In this document: positions 7,967-15,614 of the stretch, one piece after another | How positions within the stretch are numbered: position 1 is the stretch's first letter | Layout of the letters: each line of letters starts with the position of its first letter | NCBI RefSeq assembly: GCF_039542905.1 | Contig: NZ_BAABIS010000001.1 | Location: 3,968,001-4,032,000, forward strand | Source: Kitasatospora terrestris | GTDB taxonomy: Bacteria > Actinomycetota > Actinomycetes > Streptomycetales > Streptomycetaceae | Reading direction: 5' to 3' | DNA: 64,000 bases | Made by a program: the position numbers and the translations under genes | Notes under the pieces: model-generated | Seen by the model: only the letters and a program-made list of their open reading frames with translations | Told to the model about the DNA's origin: nothing | Database searches by the model: none

Positions 7967-9310
7967 TCAGACCCAGCGCAGGATGTCGTCCGAGCTGGTC
8001 AGCCTGGTCCCCGAGGGCAGGTTGGCGATCGCCGGGACCTTCAGCCGCGGGTAGACGCTGACGCCCGAGAGACGGGTGCCGGGCCACAGGTAGGCGCCGT
8101 CGCCGACCGCCGAGTACGAGTCGAGCCGCACCGGCTGGGCCCGCTCCGAGCGGATCTCCACCATCGGCCCGACGTAGCTGTCCTTGATGTCCGCGTACGG
8201 GCCGACCACCGCCGAGTCGCCCAGCGAGGTGCCGACCAGGGTGGCGCCCTCCCGGACCTCGACCCCGTCGCCGATGTCCGCGTACTCCAGCCGCACGTCG
8301 TTGCCGATGGTCACGTGACGGCCGATCCGCACGCCCGGGCCGATCCGCACCGAGCCGTCGGCGATCTTGTCGGCCAGCGTGGTCCCGGTGACGTCGTCCC
8401 GGGTCACCAGGCTGGACTCGTGCACCCAGAACCGGGGCTTGTCGCTGTGCGGGGCCGGCATCAGCTGGTTCATCTGGGGGTAGTCGCCGGCCAGCACGTT
8501 GCGCAGGGTCACCAGGTAGTCCTCGACGTTGCCGAGGTCGCCCAGCCGGGCGATGTGGTGCGAGGCCACCGTGTGGCCGTGGCAGACCAGCCAGGGCAGC
8601 AGCTCGCCGCCCCAGTCGAGGCGCTGCTGCGCCTGGCGCATCAGCTTCGGCTCCCGGGCCAGCGCCCGCAGCCGACCGCAGTCGATCAGGTACATCCCCG
8701 CGTTGGTGGGGATCAGCGCGCCCGTGTCGCCCATCGCGTCCGGGAACACCTCGTGCACCCGGGCCAGGTCCGGCTTCTCCACGAAGCCGGTGACCCGCCC
8801 CTCGGCGTCGGTGGTCATCGCGCCGTACTTGCCCGACACCTCGACGGGGGTGCGGGCGACCGCCGCGACGGTCACCACGGCCCCGGTCGTCCGGTGCGTG
8901 GTCTGCAGCTCGGCCAGCGAGAAGTCGAAGATGGAGTCGACCGGCAGCACCAGCGCACTGCCCGTCAGGTCCCACTGCTCCAGGTTGTGCAGGGTCGCCG
9001 CGCCGGACCCGACGTTGTACCGGTCGAAGCTCGACCGGGAGTAGCGGACGTCGACGCCGTACCGCTCGCCGTGGCCGAGCAGCAGCTTGATCTGGCTGCG
9101 GTTCTCCAGGCCCTGGGCGACCACGTAGAAGCGGCGGATGCCCTGCTCGCGGCAGGCGTCGATCACCCACTCGATCAGGCGGCGCCCGGCGAACGGGATC
9201 AGCGCCTTGCTGCGTATGTAGTCGGCGGACTCCAGGGTGATGGGCTTGGCCCGCTCACCCCGGCCCCCGGCCAGGATGATCCCGACCGTGTCGACGTCTC
9301 CCCCGGTCAT
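7967..9310 (-). CDS. Sugar nucleotidyltransferase with left-handed beta-helix
   Basis: 447 aa. Residues 13-20 LAGGRGER and the downstream SKALIPFAGRRLIEWVIDA form the NTP-transferase signature with its Lys; LVLPVDSIFDFS holds the metal-binding Asp region. After about residue 290 come hexapeptide repeats (VRIGPGVRIGRHVTIGNDVRL ... LGDSAVVGPYADIKDSYVGPMVEI), as in GlmU, GlgC or Ffp-type NDP-sugar synthases. The ATG at 9310 is preferred over an upstream TTG because AGAGG lies 6 bases before it. It is the promoter-proximal gene of the sugar block and would supply an NDP-sugar; which sugar cannot be read from the sequence. Confidence 0.85.
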   Translation of the reverse strand: MTGGDVDTVGIILAGGRGERAKPITLESADYIRSKALIPFAGRRLIEWVIDACREQGIRRFYVVAQGLENRSQIKLLLGHGERYGVDVRYSRSSFDRYNVGSGAATLHNLEQWDLTGSALVLPVDSIFDFSLAELQTTHRTTGAVVTVAAVARTPVEVSGKYGAMTTDAEGRVTGFVEKPDLARVHEVFPDAMGDTGALIPTNAGMYLIDCGRLRALAREPKLMRQAQQRLDWGGELLPWLVCHGHTVASHHIARLGDLGNVEDYLVTLRNVLAGDYPQMNQLMPAPHSDKPRFWVHESSLVTRDDVTGTTLADKIADGSVRIGPGVRIGRHVTIGNDVRLEYADIGDGVEVREGATLVGTSLGDSAVVGPYADIKDSYVGPMVEIRSERAQPVRLDSYSAVGDGAYLWPGTRLSGVSVYPRLKVPAIANLPSGTRLTSSDDILRWV

Positions 9311-9346
9311 GTCATTCCTCTGCGTCGGCAACCCTGTCCGACGAGA

Positions 9347-9386
9347 GTCAACACGACTTGTAAATATCTGTCAATCATGATGTCAA
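9347..9386 (-). promoter_or_regulatory. AT-rich promoter with GTCAA direct repeats
   Basis: In an unusually AT-rich patch upstream of the nucleotidyltransferase gene, GTCAA occurs at 9347, 9370 and 9382. The last two are exactly 12 bp apart (GTCAA-N7-GTCAA). Read on the minus strand the distal copy gives TTGACA, which with TTACAA 17 bp further on could be the promoter. The same 12-bp pair occurs before the genes at 28240 and 29826. The rest of 9311-9722 shows no gene. Confidence 0.55.
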
Positions 9387-9722
9387 TACGATCGACCTGG
9401 GCCGCACCCGCCCTGCTCAAGCCCGGCTCGGGCGGCCTGTGACAGGGCCCCGTCAGCTGATCCATCGTCAGTCTCCGCCGCTGCCACGGGAGCTGACCGT
9501 CGCGGCCGGGCGCCGGACGGGGCCGGAGCGGGGGCGTTGTGCGCCGATTGCCCCGATCCGCGCATTCCCGAGCCATTGCGCGAATTTACAATCGTTCCGC
9601 GCCGCTTTGCCCCATTCCGACTGCGATTTTTGAACCAATCGCAACCCTGCTCCGTCATCCAACGTCGCTGCGCGATCACCCAATGCGCTATTTTTCACTG
9701 GTACACCATTGGCCGCCCGCCA

Positions 9723-10223
9723 ATGGTCCGAGCTGTGGGGGCAGGCGTGGCAGGCGGAGGCGCGGACGATTTTGCGGTGGCGGAGCTGCGGCGGGCGGCA
9801 TTCTTCGATCTCAGGGAGGGTGTGACGGATTCGGCGGCACTCGCCGCCGACGCGATGATCCGCCACCGCGAAGCCGGCGACTTAGTGGTCCACATGGTCC
9901 ACCGAATCGAGGAGGAGCCGCCGGACGGCCGCCCGGAAGGCGCCCCCGACCTGCTCCTCTACGTCGAGAACGACCTCGGGCACGGGATCGGCCCGGAGGT
10001 TCGCAGTCCGTTCGGCGCCCGGCTCGGCGCAGTTGTCGAGTTCATGGCAAGGCTGGGACTCTCCCCCACCCGCTGCTTCGGATACGGCGATCACCTGGAC
10101 GCCGCCGGAATGCTCTGCGTCGTCGGCAATCCGCGCGTCCTCGGCCAGGACCCGGAAATCATCGAATACGCCCGTGAGCGCGGCTGGCCGACATCCGGCG
10201 ATTCGACCATCGGGATTTCGTAA
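9723..10223 (+). CDS. HAD-superfamily-like protein with degenerate motifs
   Basis: Open frame of about 166 aa from ATG 9723 (no good RBS; a GTG at 9777 is an alternative, giving about 148 aa). It follows the layout of HAD-IB hydrolases: AAFFDLREG at the motif I position, MIRHREAGDLVVHMV before motif II, and LGLSPTRCFGYGDHLDAAGMLCVVGNPRVLGQDPEIIEYARERGWP at motif IV. The catalytic signature is eroded: DxD has become DLR, the motif II Ser and motif III Lys are not evident, and GDHxxD reads GDHLDA. The base composition is slightly less GC-rich than that of the neighbours. It is either a pseudoenzyme or an old remnant that still has an intact frame. Confidence 0.5.
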   Translation: MVRAVGAGVAGGGADDFAVAELRRAAFFDLREGVTDSAALAADAMIRHREAGDLVVHMVHRIEEEPPDGRPEGAPDLLLYVENDLGHGIGPEVRSPFGARLGAVVEFMARLGLSPTRCFGYGDHLDAAGMLCVVGNPRVLGQDPEIIEYARERGWPTSGDSTIGIS

Positions 10224-10463
10224 CGCCCCACCGGCGGTCTGCACCACTTACGCCCGGCGCATCCGACCGGCTCCCAGACTGCGCGACTAACCATTGACAG
10301 CCAGTCAAGCCGGTGTCAACCCCGTTTCCGCGCAACGCCGTTTTCACGCCGCCCTCCCGCCTCCGCCGCAGCTCGGGCCCCTTCCCGCCCTGCCCCCGCC
10401 CTGCCCCCGCCCCGCGCCCGCCCCCGTTTCAGCGCTCGGCCCGCGGGCTGAGAGCATGGACCG

Positions 10464-11408
10464 ATGCGACCCCTGTACTCCGTGCCCCTCGGCATCGCCG
10501 CAGCCGGTGCCGCCTGTCTCGCCTACTCCGCCGGGTACGAAGTGCGCGCGTTCCGGCTGCGACGCGTCGAGGTGCCGATCCTGCCGGCCGGGGCCAGGCC
10601 GATCCGCGTCCTCCAGGTCTCCGACATCCACATGGTCACCGGCCAGGCCAAGAAGCAGCGCTGGCTGCAGAGCCTCGCCGGACTCCGGCCCGACCTCGTC
10701 GTCAACACCGGGGACAACCTCTCCGACCCGCTCGGCGTGCCCGCCGCCCTCGACGCGCTCGGCCCGCTGATGGAGTTCCCCGGCGTCTACGTCTTCGGCT
10801 CCAACGACTACTACGGCCCCGCCCGCAAGAGCCCCACCCGGTACCTCAAGGCCCTGCGCACCGGCGTCCACGGCCTCAACAACCCCGACGGCTCCAGCCG
10901 CCGCGGCATCACCGGCGCCGTCCACAACCCCTGGCAGGACCTCCGCGACGGCTTCGACGCCGCCGGCTGGCTCGACCTCAACAACGCCCGCGGCCGCCTC
11001 GACGTCGCAGGCCTCGACATCGAGTTCACCGGCCTCGACGACCCGCACATCCGCCACGACCGCTACGAGAAGGTCGCCGGCGGCCCCTCCGCCGACGCCG
11101 ACCTCTCCCTCGCCGTCGTCCACGCGCCCTACCTCCGCGTCCTCGACGCCTTCACCGCCGACCGCTACCCGCTCGTCCTCGCCGGCCACACCCACGGCGG
11201 CCAGCTCTGCATCCCCTTCTACGGCGCCCTGGTCACCAACTGCGACCTCGACACCGACCGGGTCAAGGGCCTCTCCACCCACACCGCCGGCGGCCACCGC
11301 TCCTACCTCCACGTCTCCGCCGGCTGCGGCACCAACCGCTACACCCCCGTCCGCTTCGCCTGCCCCCCGGAGGCCACCCTCCTCACCCTCACCCCCGCCC
11401 CCCGCTGA
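10464..11408 (+). CDS. Membrane-anchored metallophosphoesterase (YkuE/YaeI type)
   Basis: 314-aa calcineurin-like phosphoesterase. An N-terminal hydrophobic segment (about 5-24) suggests a membrane anchor. Metal ligands: SDIHM (Asp54, His56), NTGDNLS (about 84), FGSNDYYG in the place of GNHE (about 110), VVHAPY and AGHTHGGQ (about 241). Such proteins cleave phosphoesters of lipids or nucleotides; the substrate is unknown. The ATG at 10464 follows a very C-rich tract; an upstream GTCAA pair at 10304 and 10315 has 11-bp spacing. The gene is monocistronic and followed by tRNA-Pro. Confidence 0.88.
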   Translation: MRPLYSVPLGIAAAGAACLAYSAGYEVRAFRLRRVEVPILPAGARPIRVLQVSDIHMVTGQAKKQRWLQSLAGLRPDLVVNTGDNLSDPLGVPAALDALGPLMEFPGVYVFGSNDYYGPARKSPTRYLKALRTGVHGLNNPDGSSRRGITGAVHNPWQDLRDGFDAAGWLDLNNARGRLDVAGLDIEFTGLDDPHIRHDRYEKVAGGPSADADLSLAVVHAPYLRVLDAFTADRYPLVLAGHTHGGQLCIPFYGALVTNCDLDTDRVKGLSTHTAGGHRSYLHVSAGCGTNRYTPVRFACPPEATLLTLTPAPR

Positions 11409-11519
11409 CCCGCCCCTGACCAGCGACGACGCCCCGCCGGGAATCGGATTTCGTCTCTCGCCGCACCTCCTGTAGAGTTCTACTCGTTGCGCCGGAGACG
11501 GAAGGCAACGAAGCAGGAC

Positions 11520-11593
<74 letters not shown>

Positions 11594-11609
11594 CTTCGTA
11601 ACACCAGCT

Positions 11610-11643
11610 CAGGGCCGGTGACTCGCAAGAGTCACCGGCCCTG
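11610..11643. terminator. Terminator after tRNA-Pro
   Basis: Perfect 14-bp stem (11610-11623 with 11630-11643) and a 6-nt loop, 17 bases after the tRNA. Confidence 0.8.
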
Positions 11644-11689
11644 ACTGCGTTTCGGGTGCCGTGCCGGAGCCGGTGGGGAGAAAGCCGAA

Positions 11690-11723
11690 GGGCCCGCACC
11701 GTGCGGGTGCACGGTGCGGGCCC
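11690..11723 (-). terminator. Terminator of the first cold-shock gene
   Basis: 13-bp stem GGGCCCGCACCGT (11690-11702) with 11711-11723, just downstream of the minus-strand csp gene. Its sequence resembles the terminator after the second csp gene at 41769-41812. Confidence 0.75.
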
Positions 11724-11756
11724 GGGCTGCTCGGCGGTGCCTGGCAGCGGGACGTA

Positions 11757-11960
11757 CTAGAGCGGGCGAATGTTCTCCGCCTGCGGGCCCTTCTGGCCCT
11801 GCGTGACGTCGAACTCGACCTTCTGGCCCTCGAGCAGCTCACGGAAGCCGTTGGCCTGGATGTTCGAGTAGTGGGCGAACACGTCGGGACCGCCGCCCTC
11901 CTGCTCGATGAAGCCGAAGCCCTTCTCCGAGTTGAACCACTTCACGGTGCCGTTAGCCAT
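11757..11960 (-). CDS. CspA-type cold-shock protein
   Basis: 67-aa single-stranded nucleic-acid-binding OB-fold protein. RNP1 is KGFGFIEQ (residues about 13-20) and RNP2 is DVFAHYS (about 26-32); the end [13 protein letters not shown] is standard for actinobacterial Csp. It differs from the second copy at 41536 in only a few residues (NSEK/NAEK, NIQANGF/NINASGF). The ATG at 11960 has AAGGA upstream. A long 5' leader with a terminator-like hairpin precedes it. It acts as an RNA chaperone; cold induction is inferred from the family. Confidence 0.95.
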   Translation of the reverse strand: MANGTVKWFNSEKGFGFIEQEGGGPDVFAHYSNIQANGFRELLEGQKVEFDVTQGQKGPQAENIRPL

Positions 11961-12016
11961 AAAAAATATCCTTCGAATGGGGAGGTTCGGAACCCACGGG
12001 CAAACGGTCCGGGCAG

Positions 12017-12099
12017 AAAAATGCGCCTGCGTCGGAACCAGCAGGCGCACACCAAGCTCAAGCTCATGGGAACCACAACTGCAACTACCACCGACTGTA
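12017..12099 (-). promoter_or_regulatory. csp leader: -10 element and terminator-like hairpin
   Basis: On the minus strand TACAGT (complement of 12094-12099) is a good -10 box. About 45-75 nt downstream a 9-bp stem TGCGCCTGC/GCAGGCGCA (12041-12049 with 12022-12030) is followed at once by TTTTT (12017-12021), i.e. an intrinsic-terminator shape about 60 bases before the csp start. The block from TACAGT to the T-run is conserved in the leader of the second csp gene (41368-41441), which supports a transcription attenuator or RNA thermosensor. The rest of 11961-12344 holds no gene. Confidence 0.6.
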
Positions 12100-12344
12100 C
12101 CAGGGGCCGAACCGAAACGGGCGAATTCTCCGCACCCGTTTCACCACTGCACCTCTGACCTTCGGCGATGCCGGGAAGTCAGCGTGGCACGGGCCCCTCC
12201 CCGCGCGGCTGACCGGGCAATTCGCGCCGGAGATCCTCTCGTTTTACGACCATGGGAGGAATGCGGCCCGGGCTGGTGCCCTCTCCGTGGACGGCCGCAG
12301 AAAATCGCTTGCGGCGGGAATGCGGCGCGGGCGGACGGACCGGG

Positions 12345-12520
12345 CTACGCCTCCCGGCGGTAGCGGCCCGGGGGCAGGCCGTGGTCGCGTTTGAAGGCGT
12401 GGGCGAAGGCGTACTCGAGGCGTAGCCGACGTGGGCGGCGACGGCGCGCAAGGGATGGTCGGTGGTGCGCAGGAGGCGGGCGGCAGTGGTCATCCGCCAC
12501 CAGGTGAGGTAGGCCGGCGG
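12345..12520 (-). pseudogene. AraC-family regulator remnant, frameshifted
   Basis: C-terminal end of an AraC-type double HTH. One frame reads PPAYLTWWRMTTAARLLRTTDHPLRAVAAHVGYAS; the match then continues one frame over as EYAFAHAFKRDHGLPPGRYRREA and stops at 12345. A single missing G in TCGAGTAC (expected TCGGAGTAC) explains the shift. The N-terminal domain is absent and the fragment abuts another gene fragment at about 12520, so it is dead. Confidence 0.75.
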
Positions 12521-12522
12521 GG

Positions 12523-12777
12523 CCGGCCGAGCAGGTGCGGATCGTCGGGGAGGCGACGGGCCGGCCGGCCCGGTGGGAGGAGCTCCCCCGGGAGGACGCC
12601 CGCCGGCGGATGCTCGACAGCGGCCGGCCGTCCGCGATCGTGGACGGCGCACTCGATCACCTCGCCGCGCGGATCGCCGATCCGGAGCGGGCCGGCACCG
12701 CCGTCGAGGACGTCACCGGCGCACCGGCCCGCTCACCGCGTTCCCGGGCCGCCGACCATGCCGGGCTGCTCCGCTGA
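12523..12777 (+). pseudogene. C-terminal fragment of an NAD(P)-binding NmrA-type protein
   Basis: About 84 codons ending at TGA 12775: AEQVRIVGEATGRPARWEELPRED ... GALDHLAARIADPE ... TAVEDVTGAPARSPRSRAADHAGLLR. This is the characteristic tail of atypical SDR/NmrA enzymes without the Rossmann half. It starts directly where the AraC fragment on the other strand ends, so the two are the edges of an old deletion. A GTG at 12535 could start a short peptide but no function is expected. Confidence 0.7.
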
Positions 12778-12784
12778 GGGAGGG

Positions 12785-13507
12785 TCACCAGGCCAGCGGG
12801 CGGCCGTGGCGGAAGAAGCCGCCGGTGGGGCCGGAGTCGGGGATGGTGACGGCCCACAGGACGCTGGCGGCGCCCGTGGAGACGGGGGCGCCGCCGCCTC
12901 CGCCCATGTCGGTGGCGACCCAGCCGGGGCAGACGGCGTTGACCAGGACGCCGTCGGAACGGAGTTCGCCGGCGAGGGTGCGGGTGAGGGCGTTGAGGGC
13001 GGCCTTGGTGAGGCTGTAGGAGGGGGTGCCGCCGCCCATGGAGGCGAGGGAGCCGCCCTCGCTGGAGACGTTGACGATCCGGGGGTGGTCCGACCGGCGG
13101 AGCAGGGGGATGAACGCCTGGGCGACCTGCCAGGCGCCGTACAGGTTGGTCTCCATGGTGCGGCGGACCTCGTCGAGGTCGACGGAGACGGCGCGGCGGC
13201 CGGTGTCGTAGTTGATCGCGGCGTTGTTGACCAGGACGTCGAGGCGGCCGAACTCGGCGTCGACGGAGCGGGCGAGCTCGTGGACGCCGGCGGCGTCCGT
13301 GACGTCGAGCGCGCGGGGCAGGACGGTGCCGCGCAGGCGGGAACCGCGGGTCAGGTCGGCGGCGGCGTTCTTGGCGGCCTGCGGGTCGCGGGCGCAGAGC
13401 AGCACGGTGTGGCCGAGTTCGGCGAGCTGCCGGACGGTCTCGCGGCCGATGCCGCGGTTGGCGCCGGTGACGAGCGAGATCGGTGCCGAGGAGGCGGAGG
13501 AGTCCAT
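12785..13507 (-). CDS. Classical short-chain dehydrogenase/reductase
   Basis: 240-aa SDR oxidoreductase: TGANRGIG cofactor motif near residue 14, NNAAIN (about 92), catalytic Ser in IVNVSSEGG and YSLTKAALNALTR with the YxxxK pair, and CPGWVATDM after the active site. It fits the carbonyl-reductase-like subgroup. The ATG at 13507 has AGGGG about 9 bases upstream. It lies 51 bp downstream of the GNAT gene and is probably co-transcribed with it and with the XRE-cupin regulator. Substrate unknown. Confidence 0.88.
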   Translation of the reverse strand: MDSSASSAPISLVTGANRGIGRETVRQLAELGHTVLLCARDPQAAKNAAADLTRGSRLRGTVLPRALDVTDAAGVHELARSVDAEFGRLDVLVNNAAINYDTGRRAVSVDLDEVRRTMETNLYGAWQVAQAFIPLLRRSDHPRIVNVSSEGGSLASMGGGTPSYSLTKAALNALTRTLAGELRSDGVLVNAVCPGWVATDMGGGGGAPVSTGAASVLWAVTIPDSGPTGGFFRHGRPLAW

Positions 13508-13557
13508 GGCCGACCCCTTCCCCCTCCGCCGCGGATCATCCCGGCGACCTGGGACAG

Positions 13558-14133
13558 TCAGCCGACGGACTTGTAGAAGAAACTGCAGGACGCCAGGGTG
13601 CCGTCCGGGTCGGCGGCGTAGCCGGGGACGAGGCCGTACCGGGTCCAGCCGGCCGAGTGGTAGAGCCGCTCGGCGGGGCTGCCGGTGCGGGTGTCGAGCA
13701 GCAGGAGGGTGGCGGAGGCGGCGGCCGCGGCGTGTTCGGCGGTGTCGAGGAGCCGACGGGCGAGGCCCCGGCCGCGGGCGTCGCGGTGGACCATCAGCTT
13801 CACCACCTCGGCGCGGTGGCGGCCGTTGTCCTTGTCGCCGAGGACGAGGCTGACGGTGCCGAGGATCCGGCCGCCGGGATCGCGGGCGACCCAGGTCAGG
13901 CGGCTCCCGTCGGCCAGTGCCGTCTCGTACCGGAGCCACCAGGCGGCCGCGTCGGCGTGGTCGAGGGCGGCCAGGAAGCCGATCGACGCACCGTCGGCGA
14001 CGGCGTCGAGGAGCAGCTCGCCGAGCCCGTCCCGGCAGGCCGTCAGGTCGGTGGCGGTGAGGCGGACGATCTCGGTCACGGCGGGTGTCCCCCGGTCGGT
14101 GGCGGTGTTCACGCGGTCGGTGGCGGTGTTCAC
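13558..14133 (-). CDS. GNAT-family N-acetyltransferase
   Basis: 191 aa from the GTG at 14133, whose bases overlap the stop of the XRE-cupin gene (GTGA), implying coupled translation. GNAT core: VKLMVHRDARGRGLARRLLDTAEHAA is the acetyl-CoA pyrophosphate loop (R-G-x-G-L-A) and LYHSAGWTRYGLVPGYA the C-terminal part. A 20-bp block is tandemly repeated with a 21-bp period at 14093-14112 and 14114-14133, giving VNTATDRVNTATDR; a later GTG (about 14082) may be the older start. Acceptor unknown. Confidence 0.82.
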   Translation of the reverse strand: MNTATDRVNTATDRGTPAVTEIVRLTATDLTACRDGLGELLLDAVADGASIGFLAALDHADAAAWWLRYETALADGSRLTWVARDPGGRILGTVSLVLGDKDNGRHRAEVVKLMVHRDARGRGLARRLLDTAEHAAAAASATLLLLDTRTGSPAERLYHSAGWTRYGLVPGYAADPDGTLASCSFFYKSVG

Positions 14134-14702
14134 GGCAGGACCACGGCGATGACGTAGCGGACGGGGTCCGGGCCGGGGCAGTGGAAGCGGGACGGCCCCC
14201 AGAGCCGGAAGCGCAGGCAGTCGCCGGCGGCGAGGAGGTGGGACTCGCCGCGGACGGTGATCTCGAGCGTGCCGTCCAGGACCCACAGGTGCTGTTCGAG
14301 CCCGGGAACGGGCGGGGCGTCGTAGTCGATGGCGGCGGCGGGACGCAGCGTGCCCTCGATCAGCTCGCCGCGCAGGCCGGCGTGCGGCGGGGAGACGGAG
14401 CGGCGGACGAAGCCGGACGCGGTGTCCTGCCAGACCGGCTGGTCGGCGGCGCGGAGCAGTTGCGGGGGCTCGGCCTCGACCTCGGCGAGCAGGCGGGACA
14501 TGGTGCGGCCGTACGCGGAGCAGAGGCGGCCGAGCTGGGCGGCGGTGGGGCTGATCTCCGCGCGTTCGAGGCGGGAGAGGGTGGAGCGGCTGACGCCGCT
14601 GCGGGCGGCGAGGTCGTCGAGCGACCAGGCGTGCTCGGCGCGGAGCCCGGCGAGGCGGGCGGCGAGGCGCAGGTCTTCGGGGGACGGTTCCGGTTCTCTC
14701 AC
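14130..14702 (-). CDS. XRE-family regulator with C-terminal cupin
   Basis: 190 aa. N-terminal HTH_3 (about 12-68: LRAEHAWSLDDLAARSGVSRSTLSRLERAEISPT) followed by a cupin (about 95-188, EQHLWVLDGTLEITVRGESHLLAAGDCLRF). This architecture is usual for repressors of small metabolite or amine pathways that sense a ligand in the cupin barrel. The GTG at 14702 has no Shine-Dalgarno; an inverted repeat (CGGGATAT ... CCCG) lies directly upstream and could be an autoregulatory operator. It heads the XRE-GNAT-SDR operon. Confidence 0.85.
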   Translation of the reverse strand: MREPEPSPEDLRLAARLAGLRAEHAWSLDDLAARSGVSRSTLSRLERAEISPTAAQLGRLCSAYGRTMSRLLAEVEAEPPQLLRAADQPVWQDTASGFVRRSVSPPHAGLRGELIEGTLRPAAAIDYDAPPVPGLEQHLWVLDGTLEITVRGESHLLAAGDCLRFRLWGPSRFHCPGPDPVRYVIAVVLP

Positions 14703-14830
14703 ATCCGGGAGGATATCCCGAATCAGGGACGCGAGGGGACGGCCGTCCGCGGCGGGGCGGGAGGCGGGGCTACGCCCACCCGGGTGACGGGCGGCGGGCG
14801 GCGGGCGGCGCGGGGCTCCGGGTCGCTGGG

Positions 14831-14869
14831 CTGCGCCCGGCCCGGGCAGAGCTCGCGGGCCGGGCGCAG
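14831..14869 (-). terminator. Terminator downstream of the DUF6197 gene
   Basis: Perfect 14-bp stem CTGCGCCCGGCCCG (14831-14844) with 14856-14869 and an 11-nt loop. The rest of 14703-14972 is GC-rich low-complexity sequence with a 23-bp unit repeated twice near 14912-14957 and no gene. Confidence 0.75.
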
Positions 14870-14972
14870 GATCGGGGGGTCGGGCCGGGGCGGTCGTCCG
14901 GCGACGGACACCGGGGCGGCAGGCGGCTGAAGGCCGGGGCGGCAGGCGGCTGGAGGCCGGGTCGGCGGGCCG

Positions 14973-15512
14973 TCAGATGCCGAGATGGAGGGCGCGGGTG
15001 GCGGCGTGCGCGAGGAGCTGGTGGACGTCGGCCCGGGTGGTGGTGGGGTGGTCGTTGTAGGCGTCCGGGGAGTCGACGGGCCGGCCGGTGGCGTGGAGGA
15101 CCTCCATGACCTGGGCGCGGGCGCGGCGGACGGTGTACGGGGTGCCGTAGCCGTGGGCGAGGACGGCGGCCTGGGCGCCGAGCAGGCAGACCCGGCCGGC
15201 GGCGTCCCACATGGCTCCCTGGAGCCAGCCGTGCGCGGTGAGGTAGCGGGAGGTGAGGGTGAGGTGGCCGGCGACGGTGACGTCCGCGGGGCGGGCCGGG
15301 CGGCGGACGACCCGGTCGAGGAGGGTGCGGCGGGGCAGCGGGTAGCCGGCGTTCCAGGGCTGGAGGGTGGAGCCGAGCGGGCTGACGTAGGGGCGGGAGG
15401 GGCGGGCGGGGGCGGGGAGGGTGGCCAGGTACGCCTCGATCTCCTCGGCGAGGCCGGAGCCGTCGACGAGGTCCAGCAGCGGGGCGTGCGGGGCGCGCAG
15501 GGTGTCGGACAA
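14973..15512 (-). CDS. DUF6197 family protein
   Basis: 179 aa from a TTG start at 15512 (GGAG then 5 bases). The C-terminal two thirds matches the DUF6197 pattern: LTSRYLTAHGWLQGAMWDAAGRVCLLGAQAAV followed by VMEVLHATGRPVDSPDAYNDHPTTTRADVHQLLAHAATRAL. Family function is unknown. Predicted cytosolic and all-alpha. A different-frame ATG just upstream (CAATGG) makes a GC-rich shadow frame and is rejected. It is divergent from the peptidase gene; the intergenic region is comparatively AT-rich. Confidence 0.75.
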   Translation of the reverse strand: MSDTLRAPHAPLLDLVDGSGLAEEIEAYLATLPAPARPSRPYVSPLGSTLQPWNAGYPLPRRTLLDRVVRRPARPADVTVAGHLTLTSRYLTAHGWLQGAMWDAAGRVCLLGAQAAVLAHGYGTPYTVRRARAQVMEVLHATGRPVDSPDAYNDHPTTTRADVHQLLAHAATRALHLGI

Positions 15513-15614
15513 CGGAACTCCATTGCTATTTGTCCATATTCGTACCGCTTTCGTTGATAACCCCTGTCGCCGTCCGCTGCCTGTCGGCGCGCCGGATCGG
15601 GTTGGATGGTGGCC

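Noticed and set aside
4896..8054. 1052-codon plus-strand frame across glgX and the NmrA gene
   Set aside because: Antisense shadow with no domain and crossing two real genes.
10224..10463. Same GTCAA regulator site upstream of the metallophosphoesterase
   Set aside because: The two copies (10304, 10315) are 11 rather than 12 bp apart and the gene start lies about 145 bp away, so it is not counted with the three matched promoters.
12431..13576. 381-codon plus-strand frame opposite the SDR gene
   Set aside because: Gly/Ala/Val-rich antisense shadow of the clearly conserved SDR at 12785-13507.
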